From assembly GCA_964490845.1 (NCBI GenBank), contig CAZBED010000010.1, forward strand, positions 1 to 64,000: a stretch of 64,000 nucleotides of DNA. Reading direction: 5' to 3'. Positions 26,648-35,704 of this stretch are shown piece after piece; within the stretch, counting starts at the first letter, position 1, and each line of letters begins with the position of its first letter. The notes under the pieces are model-generated. The model was given only the letters and a program-made list of their open reading frames with translations, did no database searches and was not told the DNA's origin. The position numbers were made by a program, and so were the translations under genes. This stretch comes from JADJSS01 sp964490845. GTDB lineage: Bacteria; Bacteroidota; Bacteroidia; Chitinophagales; JADIYW01.

Positions 26648-27870
26648 TGGCAGTTCCTGTTTTATATATCTCTTATGATGGCATGACAGATGCTTTGGGG
26701 CAGTCGCAGGTGATACCCTATCTGATAGGGTTGTCCAAAAAGGGTTACGCCTTCACGCTGCTCAGTTGCGAGAAGGAGGGCAACTATCAGAACAATAAAC
26801 ATAAAATTGAACAACTCCTTTCTGGATATCAGATTGACTGGCATCCCATTTCCTATACCAAAAAGCCGCCGGTGTTATCTACCCTGTATGATGTAAGCAG
26901 GCTTAGAAAGAAAGCCGTAGAATTATACAGGACGAAACATTTTGCGATGGTTCATTGCCGGAGTTACATCGCTGCTCTTGTTGGATTGGAAATGAAAAAC
27001 CGGTTTGGTGTGAAGTTCATCTTTGATATGCGCGGATTATGGGCGGATGAGCGGGTGGATGGAAAATTATGGAACTTAATGAACCCGTTGTACAGAATGG
27101 TGTATTCTTATTTTAAAAGAAAAGAAAAGCAATTTTTAGAGCATGCGGATTATACGGTCAGCTTAACGCACAATGCTAAAGATGAAATTTTAACCTGGAA
27201 GCACATTGCAAAAGACAAGGTGAAGCTGGCGGTAATTCCCTGTTGTGTGGACTTAAATCTTTTTAACAGTCTGCATATTCAGCCGGCTAAACAGGCACTC
27301 TTTTTACAGGAATTGAAGATACGTCCGGAAGACTATGTTTTATTATACCTGGGCTCCATTGGTACATGGTATATGCTGGATGAGATGATGGGGTTTTTTC
27401 GAAAACTGAAAGACAGAAAAACACATGCCCGGTTTTTATTTGTAACGAAGGACGAACATGAGCGTATCTTACAGACAGCGGATAGGTACGGAGTAAAAGA
27501 CGCCATTATTCTACGGCCCGGAGCGCGGGAGGAAATTCCGTATCTGATTTCAATCTGTACGTTCTCTATTTTCTTTATTTTACCATCTTACTCTAAGAAG
27601 GCATCTTCTCCCACCAAGCAGGGAGAAATAATGGCTATGGGAAAACCAATTGTCTGTAACACCAACGTTGGAGACACTGACAAGATTGTAACGGATTATC
27701 ACAGCGGGGTGCTGGTAAATGATTTTACTCCGGCGGCATATGGTGCAGCCATCCGGGAGATGGATCGTTTTTTTGTTTCAGCAGAAATCATAATCGGTGC
27801 ACATGATTATTTCTCGCTGGAACAGGGGGTAGAAAAATACGCAGCCATTTATGCTGCTGTATTGGCTTAA
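26644..27870 (+). CDS. GT4-family glycosyltransferase
   Basis: GT-B enzyme of about 408 residues. PVLYISYDGMTDALGQSQV is a typical start for this subgroup, followed by HCRSYIAALVG and FDMRGLWADERVDG. The donor half has LLYLGSIGTWYMLDEMMGFF and a degenerate E-x7-E region (SPTKQGEIMAMGKPIVCN). I chose the ATG at 26644, which overlaps the asnB stop as ATGA; an in-frame ATG at 26602 would overlap by 46 bases. Its stop shares a TTAA with the convergent membrane protein gene. Confidence 0.88.
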   Translation: MMAVPVLYISYDGMTDALGQSQVIPYLIGLSKKGYAFTLLSCEKEGNYQNNKHKIEQLLSGYQIDWHPISYTKKPPVLSTLYDVSRLRKKAVELYRTKHFAMVHCRSYIAALVGLEMKNRFGVKFIFDMRGLWADERVDGKLWNLMNPLYRMVYSYFKRKEKQFLEHADYTVSLTHNAKDEILTWKHIAKDKVKLAVIPCCVDLNLFNSLHIQPAKQALFLQELKIRPEDYVLLYLGSIGTWYMLDEMMGFFRKLKDRKTHARFLFVTKDEHERILQTADRYGVKDAIILRPGAREEIPYLISICTFSIFFILPSYSKKASSPTKQGEIMAMGKPIVCNTNVGDTDKIVTDYHSGVLVNDFTPAAYGAAIREMDRFFVSAEIIIGAHDYFSLEQGVEKYAAIYAAVLA

Positions 27871-29447
27871 TTATCAAAGATTAATTTTTTAGGGTGCAGA
27901 TGTGTAAACCCCGCGCTTGCATCTTCAAAATGGCACTTCGTGGCATAACGTTGCTGCATAACATGGATAAACGCTGCTTCAAAGGCATTGGAATCCGTCA
28001 GGAACAGGATATCATTTCTTCCTTTTAAATCTGAAGTTAAGTTGGTAAGCTGATGTTGTCTGAGCAACTGGAGATAATTCGGAGTATTAATATACCATCC
28101 CGTAAAGATAATGTTGTTGCGTGTGAAAATATCCTGATTGGGAAAATCCAACTTCATAAATTCCAAAGGAAAAGACCGCGCCACAAACAGTGTTTCCGGA
28201 TGGTCATTGATTTCTTTTCTCTCACTTTCAAATATTATTGCATTCATCTTGTTTTTCTGGCTGAGTTGGTAAACACAATAAAATTTATACCCGGATAACA
28301 AAACAAATAGTGCAACAACTGCAATGCTAAGTCCGGACACTTTCGCACGCTTCAGCAGTAATAATAAATTAAACCAGGTGATATAAAACAGTAATGGAGA
28401 CACCACCCTTCTGGGTATACGCATATTGTATAGCAGATATACGAAGGCGACAGTAAACAGAAATAAATTTAAAACAGCCCATTTCTTATCCTGTTTACAG
28501 AGCAACAAAACGGATACAAAAGAAAATAGATACATGAACAGCATATAGCGTTCATCTCTAAAAAATGTTTTTAAAAGAAGAAGCACTTCACCTGAATTTC
28601 GGATACCCAGAATTGCTTTTGCGAAGTTGAAAAAGGCAGGGGTATTGTAGTTCGGGTCGGCGCCATACCAGTTTTGTATCAGCAAAAGATCATCTGTTGA
28701 AACGTTGTGTTTTTTTAATACTCCGGGAAATATATCAACAGGGCGGTTGATAATAATCTCACTTGCAGAAATATATTGTCTGTAATTTTCCATTATCGGC
28801 GCAGACAGGTGATGATTCAGATAATTTAAGAATAGACAGAAAACAACAGAAAGGCCAACAGTTTTCAGCACAGTATTTCTTGCGGAGGAATGCCAAGATT
28901 GTAAAAGAATGGGAATACAGAAAAGTAAAATCAAATAAAAGACCTGTTCACGGATAAGGATACATAAAATGAATCCGACAGTGGCTAAGGTAATTTTCTT
29001 TCCGGAGGGCAGTTTGCCGGAAAGTATCGTTAAGGCAGCGATACCAATAAGAAAAGATGATGTGGTGTACTGTATGGCAACAATATACAGCGCATAGTAT
29101 CCGAACAGCAGAATAAAGAGCACTACCATGCTGAAGGATTTATTTTGTGCATCCGTTTGATGAAACAATCCCGACAACAGCATGCCTGCTGCCAGCAGAT
29201 GAACACAGAGTAAGAAAATCACATACCAGTTGATAGAAGGAACTGTAGTGTACAAAAAACACAATGCTTTTCCAATAAAGATGTGCTGAAAAATAATATT
29301 GCTATCCGGAACACCCGTTAATACACCCGAAACAATGAACTGCATGAGCTGGTCGTCGTTACCGTCATAAGATAATGTAAAACACCCAGCAATCGTCAAT
29401 AGAATTAACCCACCAACTATTACTGCAAAGTGCTTATATTTACACAT
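27867..29447 (-). CDS. Polytopic membrane protein, GT-C-like, family not recognised
   Basis: A 526-residue integral membrane protein with about ten hydrophobic spans. The first periplasmic loop contains SYDGNDDQLMQFIVSG, an acidic patch at the place where GT-C enzymes keep their catalytic aspartate, and a later loop has basic residues (MRIPRRVVSP). The last 120 residues look soluble. These traits suggest a lipid-linked-sugar glycosyltransferase at the outer face of the inner membrane, but no family motif proves it. It stands alone between two plus-strand genes. Confidence 0.7.
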   Translation of the reverse strand: MCKYKHFAVIVGGLILLTIAGCFTLSYDGNDDQLMQFIVSGVLTGVPDSNIIFQHIFIGKALCFLYTTVPSINWYVIFLLCVHLLAAGMLLSGLFHQTDAQNKSFSMVVLFILLFGYYALYIVAIQYTTSSFLIGIAALTILSGKLPSGKKITLATVGFILCILIREQVFYLILLFCIPILLQSWHSSARNTVLKTVGLSVVFCLFLNYLNHHLSAPIMENYRQYISASEIIINRPVDIFPGVLKKHNVSTDDLLLIQNWYGADPNYNTPAFFNFAKAILGIRNSGEVLLLLKTFFRDERYMLFMYLFSFVSVLLLCKQDKKWAVLNLFLFTVAFVYLLYNMRIPRRVVSPLLFYITWFNLLLLLKRAKVSGLSIAVVALFVLLSGYKFYCVYQLSQKNKMNAIIFESERKEINDHPETLFVARSFPLEFMKLDFPNQDIFTRNNIIFTGWYINTPNYLQLLRQHQLTNLTSDLKGRNDILFLTDSNAFEAAFIHVMQQRYATKCHFEDASAGFTHLHPKKLIFDN

Positions 29448-29495
29448 ATATTGAAGGTATGATATTTATATACTAATGTACAAATTATTTTATTG

Positions 29496-30908
29496 ATGGG
29501 TAGTTGGTTTACACACGTTGAACAAAACAGGTTTATTTTTTTAAATGATTATTTGTTTGCACCCATATTTATTTTCATCTTAATGTTGCTGATTAAGCGC
29601 AGAATTAAGATAAAACCCTCGAAACTCAAACATAAATATCTATTAAAGGCATTCTGGTTTAAAATTTTTTGTACGATACTGTTTGCCGGTATATATCAAT
29701 ATTATTACAAAGGCGGAGATACCAATACCTATTTCCTGAACATACAAAACGTGCATAATATCTTTTACGAGAATCCGTTTATGTTCTTTAAAATCATTTT
29801 TTCTATTCAACCCGATTTGTTTGAGTATAAAAAGTACCTAGGAGAGTCGACTTATTTCTATGCCGACCCTAGCGTCTATGCCGTAATACGCATCGGCGCG
29901 CTGTTAAGCTTTCCTCTTTTAAAGACCTACATGCTGATAGCCCTAACCTTTTCCATGTTTTGCCTGTACGGATGCTGGAAAATATTTGAACTTTTCCAAA
30001 GGTTATATCCGCATCTGGAAAAAGAACTGGCAGTGGCTTGTGTGTTTTTGCCTTCTGTGGGCTTTTGGGGTAGCGGAATATTAAAAGACCCTTTGTGCAT
30101 GGGGGCTTTGGGTGCTCTTACTTACCACGCATACCGCTTGTTTTTTGACAGAAACAAAATCATCCGAAGAATTATTATGATAGCTTGCTGTCTGGTAATG
30201 TTAAAAGTAATAAAAGTGTATATCCTTTTGTCGTTTCTTCCGGCATATTCTTTCTGGCTGATTTTTCATTTTAAAGAAAATATAAACAGCCGGTTTATCA
30301 AGGCATTGATGAGCCCGATGTTGTTTGCTGTATCCACCTTAATGGGTATGTATATTTTTATCAAAGTTGCACAGATATCAAATAAGTATGCGTTAGAGAA
30401 TTTAATGCGAACAGCAAAAGACACACAAAACTGGCTATACTACTCATCGCAGACGCAGGGTGGGTCGGGATATACGCTTGGTGAGTTGGATTATAGTCTG
30501 AAGGGTTTATTAAAGGTTGCACCCAAGGCTATAAATGTAACCTTGTTCAGGCCGTATATCTGGGAAGCCAAAAAACTTATATTAATTCCCGCCGCATTAG
30601 AAGGATTGATTTCCTTGTTTCTGACTATCCGGTTATTGTATAAAGCCGGATTTGTAAGATTTTTTAAACTGATTCTCACAAATCCCGAGGTACAGTTTTG
30701 TATGATATTTTCTTTGATATTCGCTTTCTCCGTCGGTTTTACCAGTTATAATTTCGGCTCACTCGTCCGCTATAAGATTCCTTTGATGCCCTTCTATTTT
30801 ATTGCCTTATTTATTCTGGCGGATAGAGAGAAAGAGGAAGAAAAGAAAGAAAAGGCGCAAATGAAATTAAAGCCGGCAGCAAAGAGACTGTCAACACTTT
30901 CAACGTAA
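29496..30908 (+). CDS. Polytopic membrane protein, possible polysaccharide polymerase
   Basis: A roughly 470-residue protein with about ten hydrophobic spans. YKGGDTNTYFLN and FLPSVGFWGSGILKDP are motifs I associate with uncharacterised membrane proteins of Bacteroidetes glycan loci; long loops between spans fit a Wzy-like polymerase or ligase, which have little sequence conservation. The charged Lys/Glu-rich C-terminus is cytoplasmic. I chose the ATG at 29496 over the TTG three bases before. Assignment as a polymerase is a guess from topology and position. Confidence 0.65.
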   Translation: MGSWFTHVEQNRFIFLNDYLFAPIFIFILMLLIKRRIKIKPSKLKHKYLLKAFWFKIFCTILFAGIYQYYYKGGDTNTYFLNIQNVHNIFYENPFMFFKIIFSIQPDLFEYKKYLGESTYFYADPSVYAVIRIGALLSFPLLKTYMLIALTFSMFCLYGCWKIFELFQRLYPHLEKELAVACVFLPSVGFWGSGILKDPLCMGALGALTYHAYRLFFDRNKIIRRIIMIACCLVMLKVIKVYILLSFLPAYSFWLIFHFKENINSRFIKALMSPMLFAVSTLMGMYIFIKVAQISNKYALENLMRTAKDTQNWLYYSSQTQGGSGYTLGELDYSLKGLLKVAPKAINVTLFRPYIWEAKKLILIPAALEGLISLFLTIRLLYKAGFVRFFKLILTNPEVQFCMIFSLIFAFSVGFTSYNFGSLVRYKIPLMPFYFIALFILADREKEEEKKEKAQMKLKPAAKRLSTLST

Positions 30909-30920
30909 ACAGACTTTCTG

Positions 30921-31961
30921 TTAAGATGTCCAGCACACCATAATTTCGCGGGGACCATAGTACGGCAGCCGTCCGTGTGAGGTGGAGAAATTGTCAATGC
31001 AGATGATATCGCCTTTCTTCCAAGGCTGTATGACCATATTCTTCCATATAACATCCTGAATGTGTTCCACATATTCGTCAGGGATAGGGGAGTCATCTCC
31101 AAAGGTCACATGCATGCTTTGCTCATTAGGGTTTTTGGTGAGCTTTTTGTACCAGGTCATTGCTTCCAGCAGCAGGCATGTCTTGAACGTTTCCCATCTT
31201 TTTTGCCGTTTGTGAATCTTATGATATTCGATGGCGGCAGCGCTTACATGAAAAACCTGTGTGTGGTTAAACCATGCCATCTCTCCCGTAACCGGATGTT
31301 TTTTTACGGCAGCGCTTTTGTTTATCAGCCTGAGCCCGTCATTTTCTTTCCATTCGCAGATAATGTCATTTTCTGCGCATTTTTTTTCGATAACAGATTT
31401 ATCCGTCGTATGAAACATATCCAGCCAGCTTTTCAATTGAAAGCCTGCAGTACTTTTATTATTGGGTGATGAATAGTTCCGGATATGCTTTACTCCTTTG
31501 CGCTCAAACTCTTCACGGACCTTAGGGTCTAAATCCTGATATACTTTCCTGAAATCACATATGGGTGTTTCGCCGCCATATTCCGGTTCAATGTGACAAT
31601 AAAAAAACAAACGCCTTGGTGCAGACGGCAGAAAACTCATTTCACAATGCTGCATGATGGGATAATGGGGCGGTAATTCACTGGCGGAAAAAACAAAACC
31701 GGATTTCTTGTCGCGGGGAGAGGTTCCCATATAGTCATCTTTCAGGTCATCATCTATGGATTTGGCGACATCTTCAAAATCCTGAGGTGTTTGAATGTCA
31801 AACCCCCTGAATAATACAGCGCCCGATGACTTTAGATTCTCCTCAATCATGGAGTGATGAGCGCCTATCCAGTGAAGCAGGTTTTCTTTTCCGCGTTCTT
31901 CCTTTTCAGGTGTGACCAGGAATGGCAGTTTTTCATGTTCTGAAAAATACGTTAAGTTCAT
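30921..31961 (-). CDS. TauD/TfdA-family Fe(II)/2-oxoglutarate dioxygenase
   Basis: A 346-residue non-haem iron oxygenase, closest in look to the SyrP-like TauD group. GAVLFRGFDIQTPQDFE is the conserved N-terminal block. PIMQHCEMSFLPSAP supplies the HxE iron ligands. IDNFSTSHGRLPYYGPREIM supplies the distal histidine and the 2-oxoglutarate-binding arginine. It would hydroxylate or otherwise oxidise a small molecule or carrier-bound substrate; which one is not visible. It lies at the boundary between the glycan locus and the repair/RNA genes. Confidence 0.88.
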   Translation of the reverse strand: MNLTYFSEHEKLPFLVTPEKEERGKENLLHWIGAHHSMIEENLKSSGAVLFRGFDIQTPQDFEDVAKSIDDDLKDDYMGTSPRDKKSGFVFSASELPPHYPIMQHCEMSFLPSAPRRLFFYCHIEPEYGGETPICDFRKVYQDLDPKVREEFERKGVKHIRNYSSPNNKSTAGFQLKSWLDMFHTTDKSVIEKKCAENDIICEWKENDGLRLINKSAAVKKHPVTGEMAWFNHTQVFHVSAAAIEYHKIHKRQKRWETFKTCLLLEAMTWYKKLTKNPNEQSMHVTFGDDSPIPDEYVEHIQDVIWKNMVIQPWKKGDIICIDNFSTSHGRLPYYGPREIMVCWTS

Positions 31962-32033
31962 TATCTTGTTGGTTAAATTGTCTTCTTAAATTTAGTATTT
32001 AAAATTGTTTTTATAACTATAGCAAGGGATTTA

Positions 32034-32612
32034 ATGATAAAATTTTCCAGACGAATAATAGAAACGGAAAGAATACAGTTGCATCCTTATGCATTAAAGA
32101 GTTATGAATCGGTTTATCTGCTGGTTCAGAAAAATAAAATCAGGCTTACCGACAGTTTTCCCAATCTTCTGAAATCAACGGAAACGGAAATCGACACCAA
32201 AGAGTTTGTGCGGCGGAAAATCAACGACTGGAATAAAAATAAAACCTATGCGTTGATGATGGTGGATAAATCAAACCAGAAACTGATTGGGCATTTCAAC
32301 CTAAAAGATATAGACTGGAAGGCAGGTGTCGGCGAGATTGCCTATTTCATTGATGCCGACTTTGAACGACTGGGGCTTGCTACGGAGGTTATTCGTCGCA
32401 TGCTAAGCGTTTGTTTTGAAGACATCGGGCTGAATCATGTTTTCGCAAGAATCGTTTCTGATAATATAGCAAGTCGCAAAGCTGCGGAAAAATCAGGACT
32501 GAAGTATGAAGGCGCCTTTTTAAAAAGTCCAATGATGCACGAAAACACATTAATAGAAACGCATCGGTACGGTATTTCCAGAGAAGATTATTTCAGAAGC
32601 ATCGCCGGATAA
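32034..32612 (+). CDS. GNAT-family N-acetyltransferase (RimJ/RimL-like)
   Basis: A 192-residue acetyl-CoA transferase. RRIIETERIQLHPYALKSYE is the usual start of RimJ/RimL-like proteins. GEIAYFIDADFERLGLATEV holds the acetyl-CoA binding loop (here R-L-G-L-A rather than the textbook R-G-x-G-x-A), and VFARIVSDNIASRKAAEKSG is the C-terminal motif. Targets of this group are protein N-termini or small molecules, so the substrate is open. It ends three bases before the convergent tag gene. Confidence 0.85.
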   Translation: MIKFSRRIIETERIQLHPYALKSYESVYLLVQKNKIRLTDSFPNLLKSTETEIDTKEFVRRKINDWNKNKTYALMMVDKSNQKLIGHFNLKDIDWKAGVGEIAYFIDADFERLGLATEVIRRMLSVCFEDIGLNHVFARIVSDNIASRKAAEKSGLKYEGAFLKSPMMHENTLIETHRYGISREDYFRSIAG

Positions 32613-32615
32613 AAG

Positions 32616-33191
32616 CTATTTACATTTCTTATACCGGTGGCAATCTGTCAGATGGTCATTTACCAGCCCGGTGGCCTGCATGTGTGCATACAAAGTGGTG
32701 GACCCTAAAAATTTAAATCCCCGTTTTTTCATGTCTTTGGCCAGTGCATCCGATTCCGGAGATGTGGGCTGTATATCTTTAAGGTGTTTTAATTGACTGA
32801 CCAAAGGCTTTCCTCCGACAAAACTCCAGATATAGTTACTAAAAGAGCCGAACTCTCTCTGTACCTCCATAAACCGTTGCGCGTTGTTAACAGTGGCTTC
32901 TATTTTAGCTCTGTTTCGTATAATACCAGTATCCTGCAATAATTTTTCCACTTTTTCCGGTGTGAATTTTGCGACTTTCTTGTAATCGAAATTTGCAAAT
33001 GCTTTCCGATAGCCGCCTCTGCGCTGTAGGATGATCCACCAGCTTAACCCGGCCTGAGCGCTTTCGAGTACCAGAAATTCAAACTGTTTCAGGTCGTCAT
33101 AAACGGGAACCCCCCATTCTTCGTCGTGGTATTGTTCATACAATGGTTTTCCTATACACCAGTTGCATCGGATAATTTCTTTTTTGCTCAT
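32616..33191 (-). CDS. tag: DNA-3-methyladenine glycosylase I
   Basis: Base-excision repair enzyme removing 3-methyladenine. RCNWCIGKPLYEQYHDEEWG holds the first zinc ligands and the conserved YHDEEWG block. LVLESAQAGLSWWIILQRR is the helix-hairpin-helix core, and HLTDCHRYKKC near the C-terminus supplies the last zinc ligands (the zinc snap of Tag). At 191 residues it is full length. It is divergent from the RNA methyltransferase gene, with 35 bases between the two chosen starts. Confidence 0.95.
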   Translation of the reverse strand: MSKKEIIRCNWCIGKPLYEQYHDEEWGVPVYDDLKQFEFLVLESAQAGLSWWIILQRRGGYRKAFANFDYKKVAKFTPEKVEKLLQDTGIIRNRAKIEATVNNAQRFMEVQREFGSFSNYIWSFVGGKPLVSQLKHLKDIQPTSPESDALAKDMKKRGFKFLGSTTLYAHMQATGLVNDHLTDCHRYKKCK

Positions 33192-33226
33192 AACATAAAA
33201 CTACAAAAATCTTTGTGCAATTTTGT

Positions 33227-34033
33227 ATGGTGAAATCGATTTCCAGCCTGCAAAACCCGCTGATTAAAAAAATCCTGCTGCTGCAGGAAAAGTCCAGATT
33301 GCGCAGAGAGGAAAATCTGTTTGTCATAGACGGATGGAAAGAAACACAACTGGCAATAGAAAATGGCTTTGAAGTGGATACAGTTTTGTGCCAACATTCC
33401 ATAGCACATAGCCTACAGTTTTCAGATATAAGAGACACTATTGACCATCAACCATCAACTATCAACTATATAGAGGTCACGGACGAAGTCTTTGACAAAA
33501 TTTCCTATCGGGGAAACACGAGTAAAGTGGTAGCGCTCGCCAAACCTAAAAGCAATACACTGTCTGATTTAAAACTATCGGAAAATCCATTGGTTGTAGT
33601 GTTAGATGGAATTGAAAAACCCGGCAATGTGGGTGCAATCCTGCGTACCGCAGATGCCACCGGTGTGGATGCCGTTATTTGCTGCGATACACATTCCGAC
33701 ATTTACAACCCGAACACCATTCGTTCTTCGGTGGGTTGTGTGTTTACCAAACAAATTGCCATCAGCAGCAAAGAAGAATGTATGGCTTTTCTGAAAGAAA
33801 ACAAGATTGCCGTTTATACTACCTCGTTAAAGGCTGCGAAAAATTATCTGGAAGGGGATTATAAAAAACCATCCGCTTTTGTGTTTGGAACAGAAGCGGA
33901 TGGTGTGAATGCTTTTTGGGAAGAGCATTCTGCTGCCAACATTATTATTCCCATGCGCGGACAGAATGATTCCCTGAATGTTTCCAATGCAGCGGCAATT
34001 ATACTTTTTGAAGCCTTACGGCAGCGAAATTAA
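33227..34033 (+). CDS. TrmH/SpoU-family RNA 2'-O-methyltransferase
   Basis: SPOUT-class methyltransferase of about 268 residues. The N-terminal domain (SISSLQNPLIKKILLLQEKS) is the substrate-binding RNA 2'-O ribose domain. The knot domain shows VVLDGIEKPGNVGAILRTAD, FVFGTEADGV and IPMRGQNDSLNVSNAAAI, the three SpoU motifs. Likely target is rRNA or tRNA ribose. I chose the ATG at 33227, since the GTG at 33215 would leave almost no leader after tag. Confidence 0.92.
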   Translation: MVKSISSLQNPLIKKILLLQEKSRLRREENLFVIDGWKETQLAIENGFEVDTVLCQHSIAHSLQFSDIRDTIDHQPSTINYIEVTDEVFDKISYRGNTSKVVALAKPKSNTLSDLKLSENPLVVVLDGIEKPGNVGAILRTADATGVDAVICCDTHSDIYNPNTIRSSVGCVFTKQIAISSKEECMAFLKENKIAVYTTSLKAAKNYLEGDYKKPSAFVFGTEADGVNAFWEEHSAANIIIPMRGQNDSLNVSNAAAIILFEALRQRN

Positions 34034-34034
34034 T

Positions 34035-34052
34035 TACTGTTTTGTAACAGTA
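34035..34052. other. Small inverted repeat after the SpoU gene
   Basis: Seven-base perfect arms (TACTGTT / AACAGTA) around a four-base loop, starting two bases after the methyltransferase stop, in the convergent gap to the pseudouridine synthase. No T-run follows, so a terminator role is weakly supported. Confidence 0.25.
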
Positions 34053-34111
34053 GATGCACATGTTGTACCACCACCTTTTTTTTGCAATGCCATACATTAT
34101 TAGTAGTATTT

Positions 34112-34804
34112 TTATTTAGGGACTATCGTGTTCTGCTCAAAAAGCCTCCAGATTTTTTCATCGGGTACCGGTGCACTAATTTCAATTTTTTCATTTTTCA
34201 CAGGATGTGTAAATTCTATCTTTCTTGCATGAAGATGAATGCTTCTTGTATTTTCATTCGGCCTGTCGTAGCCATATTTTATATCCCCTTTTATAGGCGA
34301 ACCTATTTTGGCCAGTTGTGCGCGTATCTGGTGAAACCGTCCCGTTTCTAATTGTATTTCCAGTAAATGATAATGATCGGAACTTGCCAGCATCTTATAG
34401 TGCAGCACACATTTTTTTGAGTGTGCCACTTCTTTATCGAATAACTTTGCCTTTCGTTGTTTTTCGTCTTTCAGGTGGTAATGAATCAATGTTCCTTCTT
34501 CATCTTTCGGCCGGGTTTTCACTACCGCCCAATATGTTTTTTTTACCTCCTTTGTTTTAAATAATTCATTGAGCCTTGTTAGTCCTTTGCTCGTGCGGGC
34601 AAACAAGACAATGCCTGAAACGGGCCTGTCAATACGGTGTACCACTCCTAAAAATACCTCACCGGGTTTTTGATATTTTTCCTTTATATACTCTTTTACA
34701 AAGTCCACCAGCGGCTTGTCACCGGTCTCATCGCCTTGTACGATATCGCCGCTTTTTTTATTGACAGCTATAATATGGTTGTCTTCGTATAAGATTTCCG
34801 GCAT
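34112..34804 (-). CDS. RluA/TruC-family RNA pseudouridine synthase
   Basis: Pseudouridine synthase of 230 residues without the N-terminal S4 domain seen in RluC/RluD, so closer to the short RluA/TruC type. VVHRIDRPVSGIVLFARTSK carries the catalytic Asp59 in motif II. LLEIQLETGRFHQIRAQLAK is motif III, with the conserved GRxHQIR arginine. SIHLHARKIEFTHP is the final conserved block. Exact -7 box 29 bases upstream. The target, a tRNA or rRNA uridine, cannot be chosen from sequence. Confidence 0.93.
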   Translation of the reverse strand: MPEILYEDNHIIAVNKKSGDIVQGDETGDKPLVDFVKEYIKEKYQKPGEVFLGVVHRIDRPVSGIVLFARTSKGLTRLNELFKTKEVKKTYWAVVKTRPKDEEGTLIHYHLKDEKQRKAKLFDKEVAHSKKCVLHYKMLASSDHYHLLEIQLETGRFHQIRAQLAKIGSPIKGDIKYGYDRPNENTRSIHLHARKIEFTHPVKNEKIEISAPVPDEKIWRLFEQNTIVPK

Positions 34805-34832
34805 AACGAACGGGTAATGTTTTAAACTTTAC

Positions 34833-34840
34833 CAAAGTTA
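34833..34840 (-). promoter_or_regulatory. Bacteroidetes -7 box (TAACTTTG)
   Basis: Exact TAnnTTTG on the minus strand, about 29 bases upstream of the pseudouridine-synthase start, in the divergent gap to the sulfotransferase. Confidence 0.5.
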
Positions 34841-34855
34841 GCTTAAATTCGTAGA

Positions 34856-35704
34856 ATGAATAATCAGCCGGTCATAATTTTAGGAATGCATCGCAGCGGC
34901 ACTACGATGATTACCAAAATGCTTGAACGTCTCGGGTTGTTTGTTGGAGCCGAAAAAGAAATCAATCACGAAGCACTTTTCTTCTGGGAAATCAATAACT
35001 GGATTTTTGATATCCATACCGCTACTCCCGAAAAACCGTATAATCTGAGATATACCAATCCGGAATGCCGGAAAATAATTCACGAGTCGCTGGATTATTT
35101 TGTGCAGTCCCGGAAACGCAAACAATACCTCGGCGAATTCTATTCCCGCTATAAAAATATTCAGGATATGGATATTCCGTTTGGATGGAAAGACCCAAAG
35201 AATACGTTTACCATCGATTTCTGGAAACATATCTTTCCGCATCCCCGTATCATCCATATTTACAGAAATCCCATTGATTCCGTTTCCAGTTACATAGAAC
35301 GCGATTTGGCCTTAAAAAACAAATTTGAGTGGAATTGGAAGAAAAGGCTCAAACGGGACTGGCTGCTCAGTAAAAATTTTCACGAAAACTTCAGATTGTA
35401 TAACCTGAATGAAGGCTATGATTTATGGGAAGAATATGTCAGCAAGGCGCTTTCCTTGAAGGATGAATTTGAACAATACACAGCGGTGCGGTATGAAGAC
35501 TTTTTGACGCAACCAAAAGAAAAGCTGCAGGAGTTGGCGCATTTCTCCGGATTGAACCCGTCAGAAGCGCAATTGAATTCAGCCATAGAAGGAATTCAGC
35601 AGGACAGGGCATTTGCATTTGTCAATAATGAAACATATTTTCAGGTGTATCAGCAATTAAAAAACAAACCGCTTTTGCGGCAATTGGGATACGATCAACT
35701 GTGA
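34856..35704 (+). CDS. PAPS-dependent sulfotransferase family protein
   Basis: Cytoplasmic sulfotransferase of 282 residues. VIILGMHRSGTTMITKMLER is the 5'-phosphosulfate-binding loop and IIHIYRNPIDSVSSYIERD the 3'-phosphate-binding region with its Arg and Ser. VRYEDFLTQPKEKLQELAHF is the conserved third block. It probably sulfates a sugar, because it overlaps a GT2 gene by one base and opens a small glycan module (sulfotransferase, GT2, SDR, GT2). No PAPS-synthesis genes are in the window. Confidence 0.88.
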   Translation: MNNQPVIILGMHRSGTTMITKMLERLGLFVGAEKEINHEALFFWEINNWIFDIHTATPEKPYNLRYTNPECRKIIHESLDYFVQSRKRKQYLGEFYSRYKNIQDMDIPFGWKDPKNTFTIDFWKHIFPHPRIIHIYRNPIDSVSSYIERDLALKNKFEWNWKKRLKRDWLLSKNFHENFRLYNLNEGYDLWEEYVSKALSLKDEFEQYTAVRYEDFLTQPKEKLQELAHFSGLNPSEAQLNSAIEGIQQDRAFAFVNNETYFQVYQQLKNKPLLRQLGYDQL

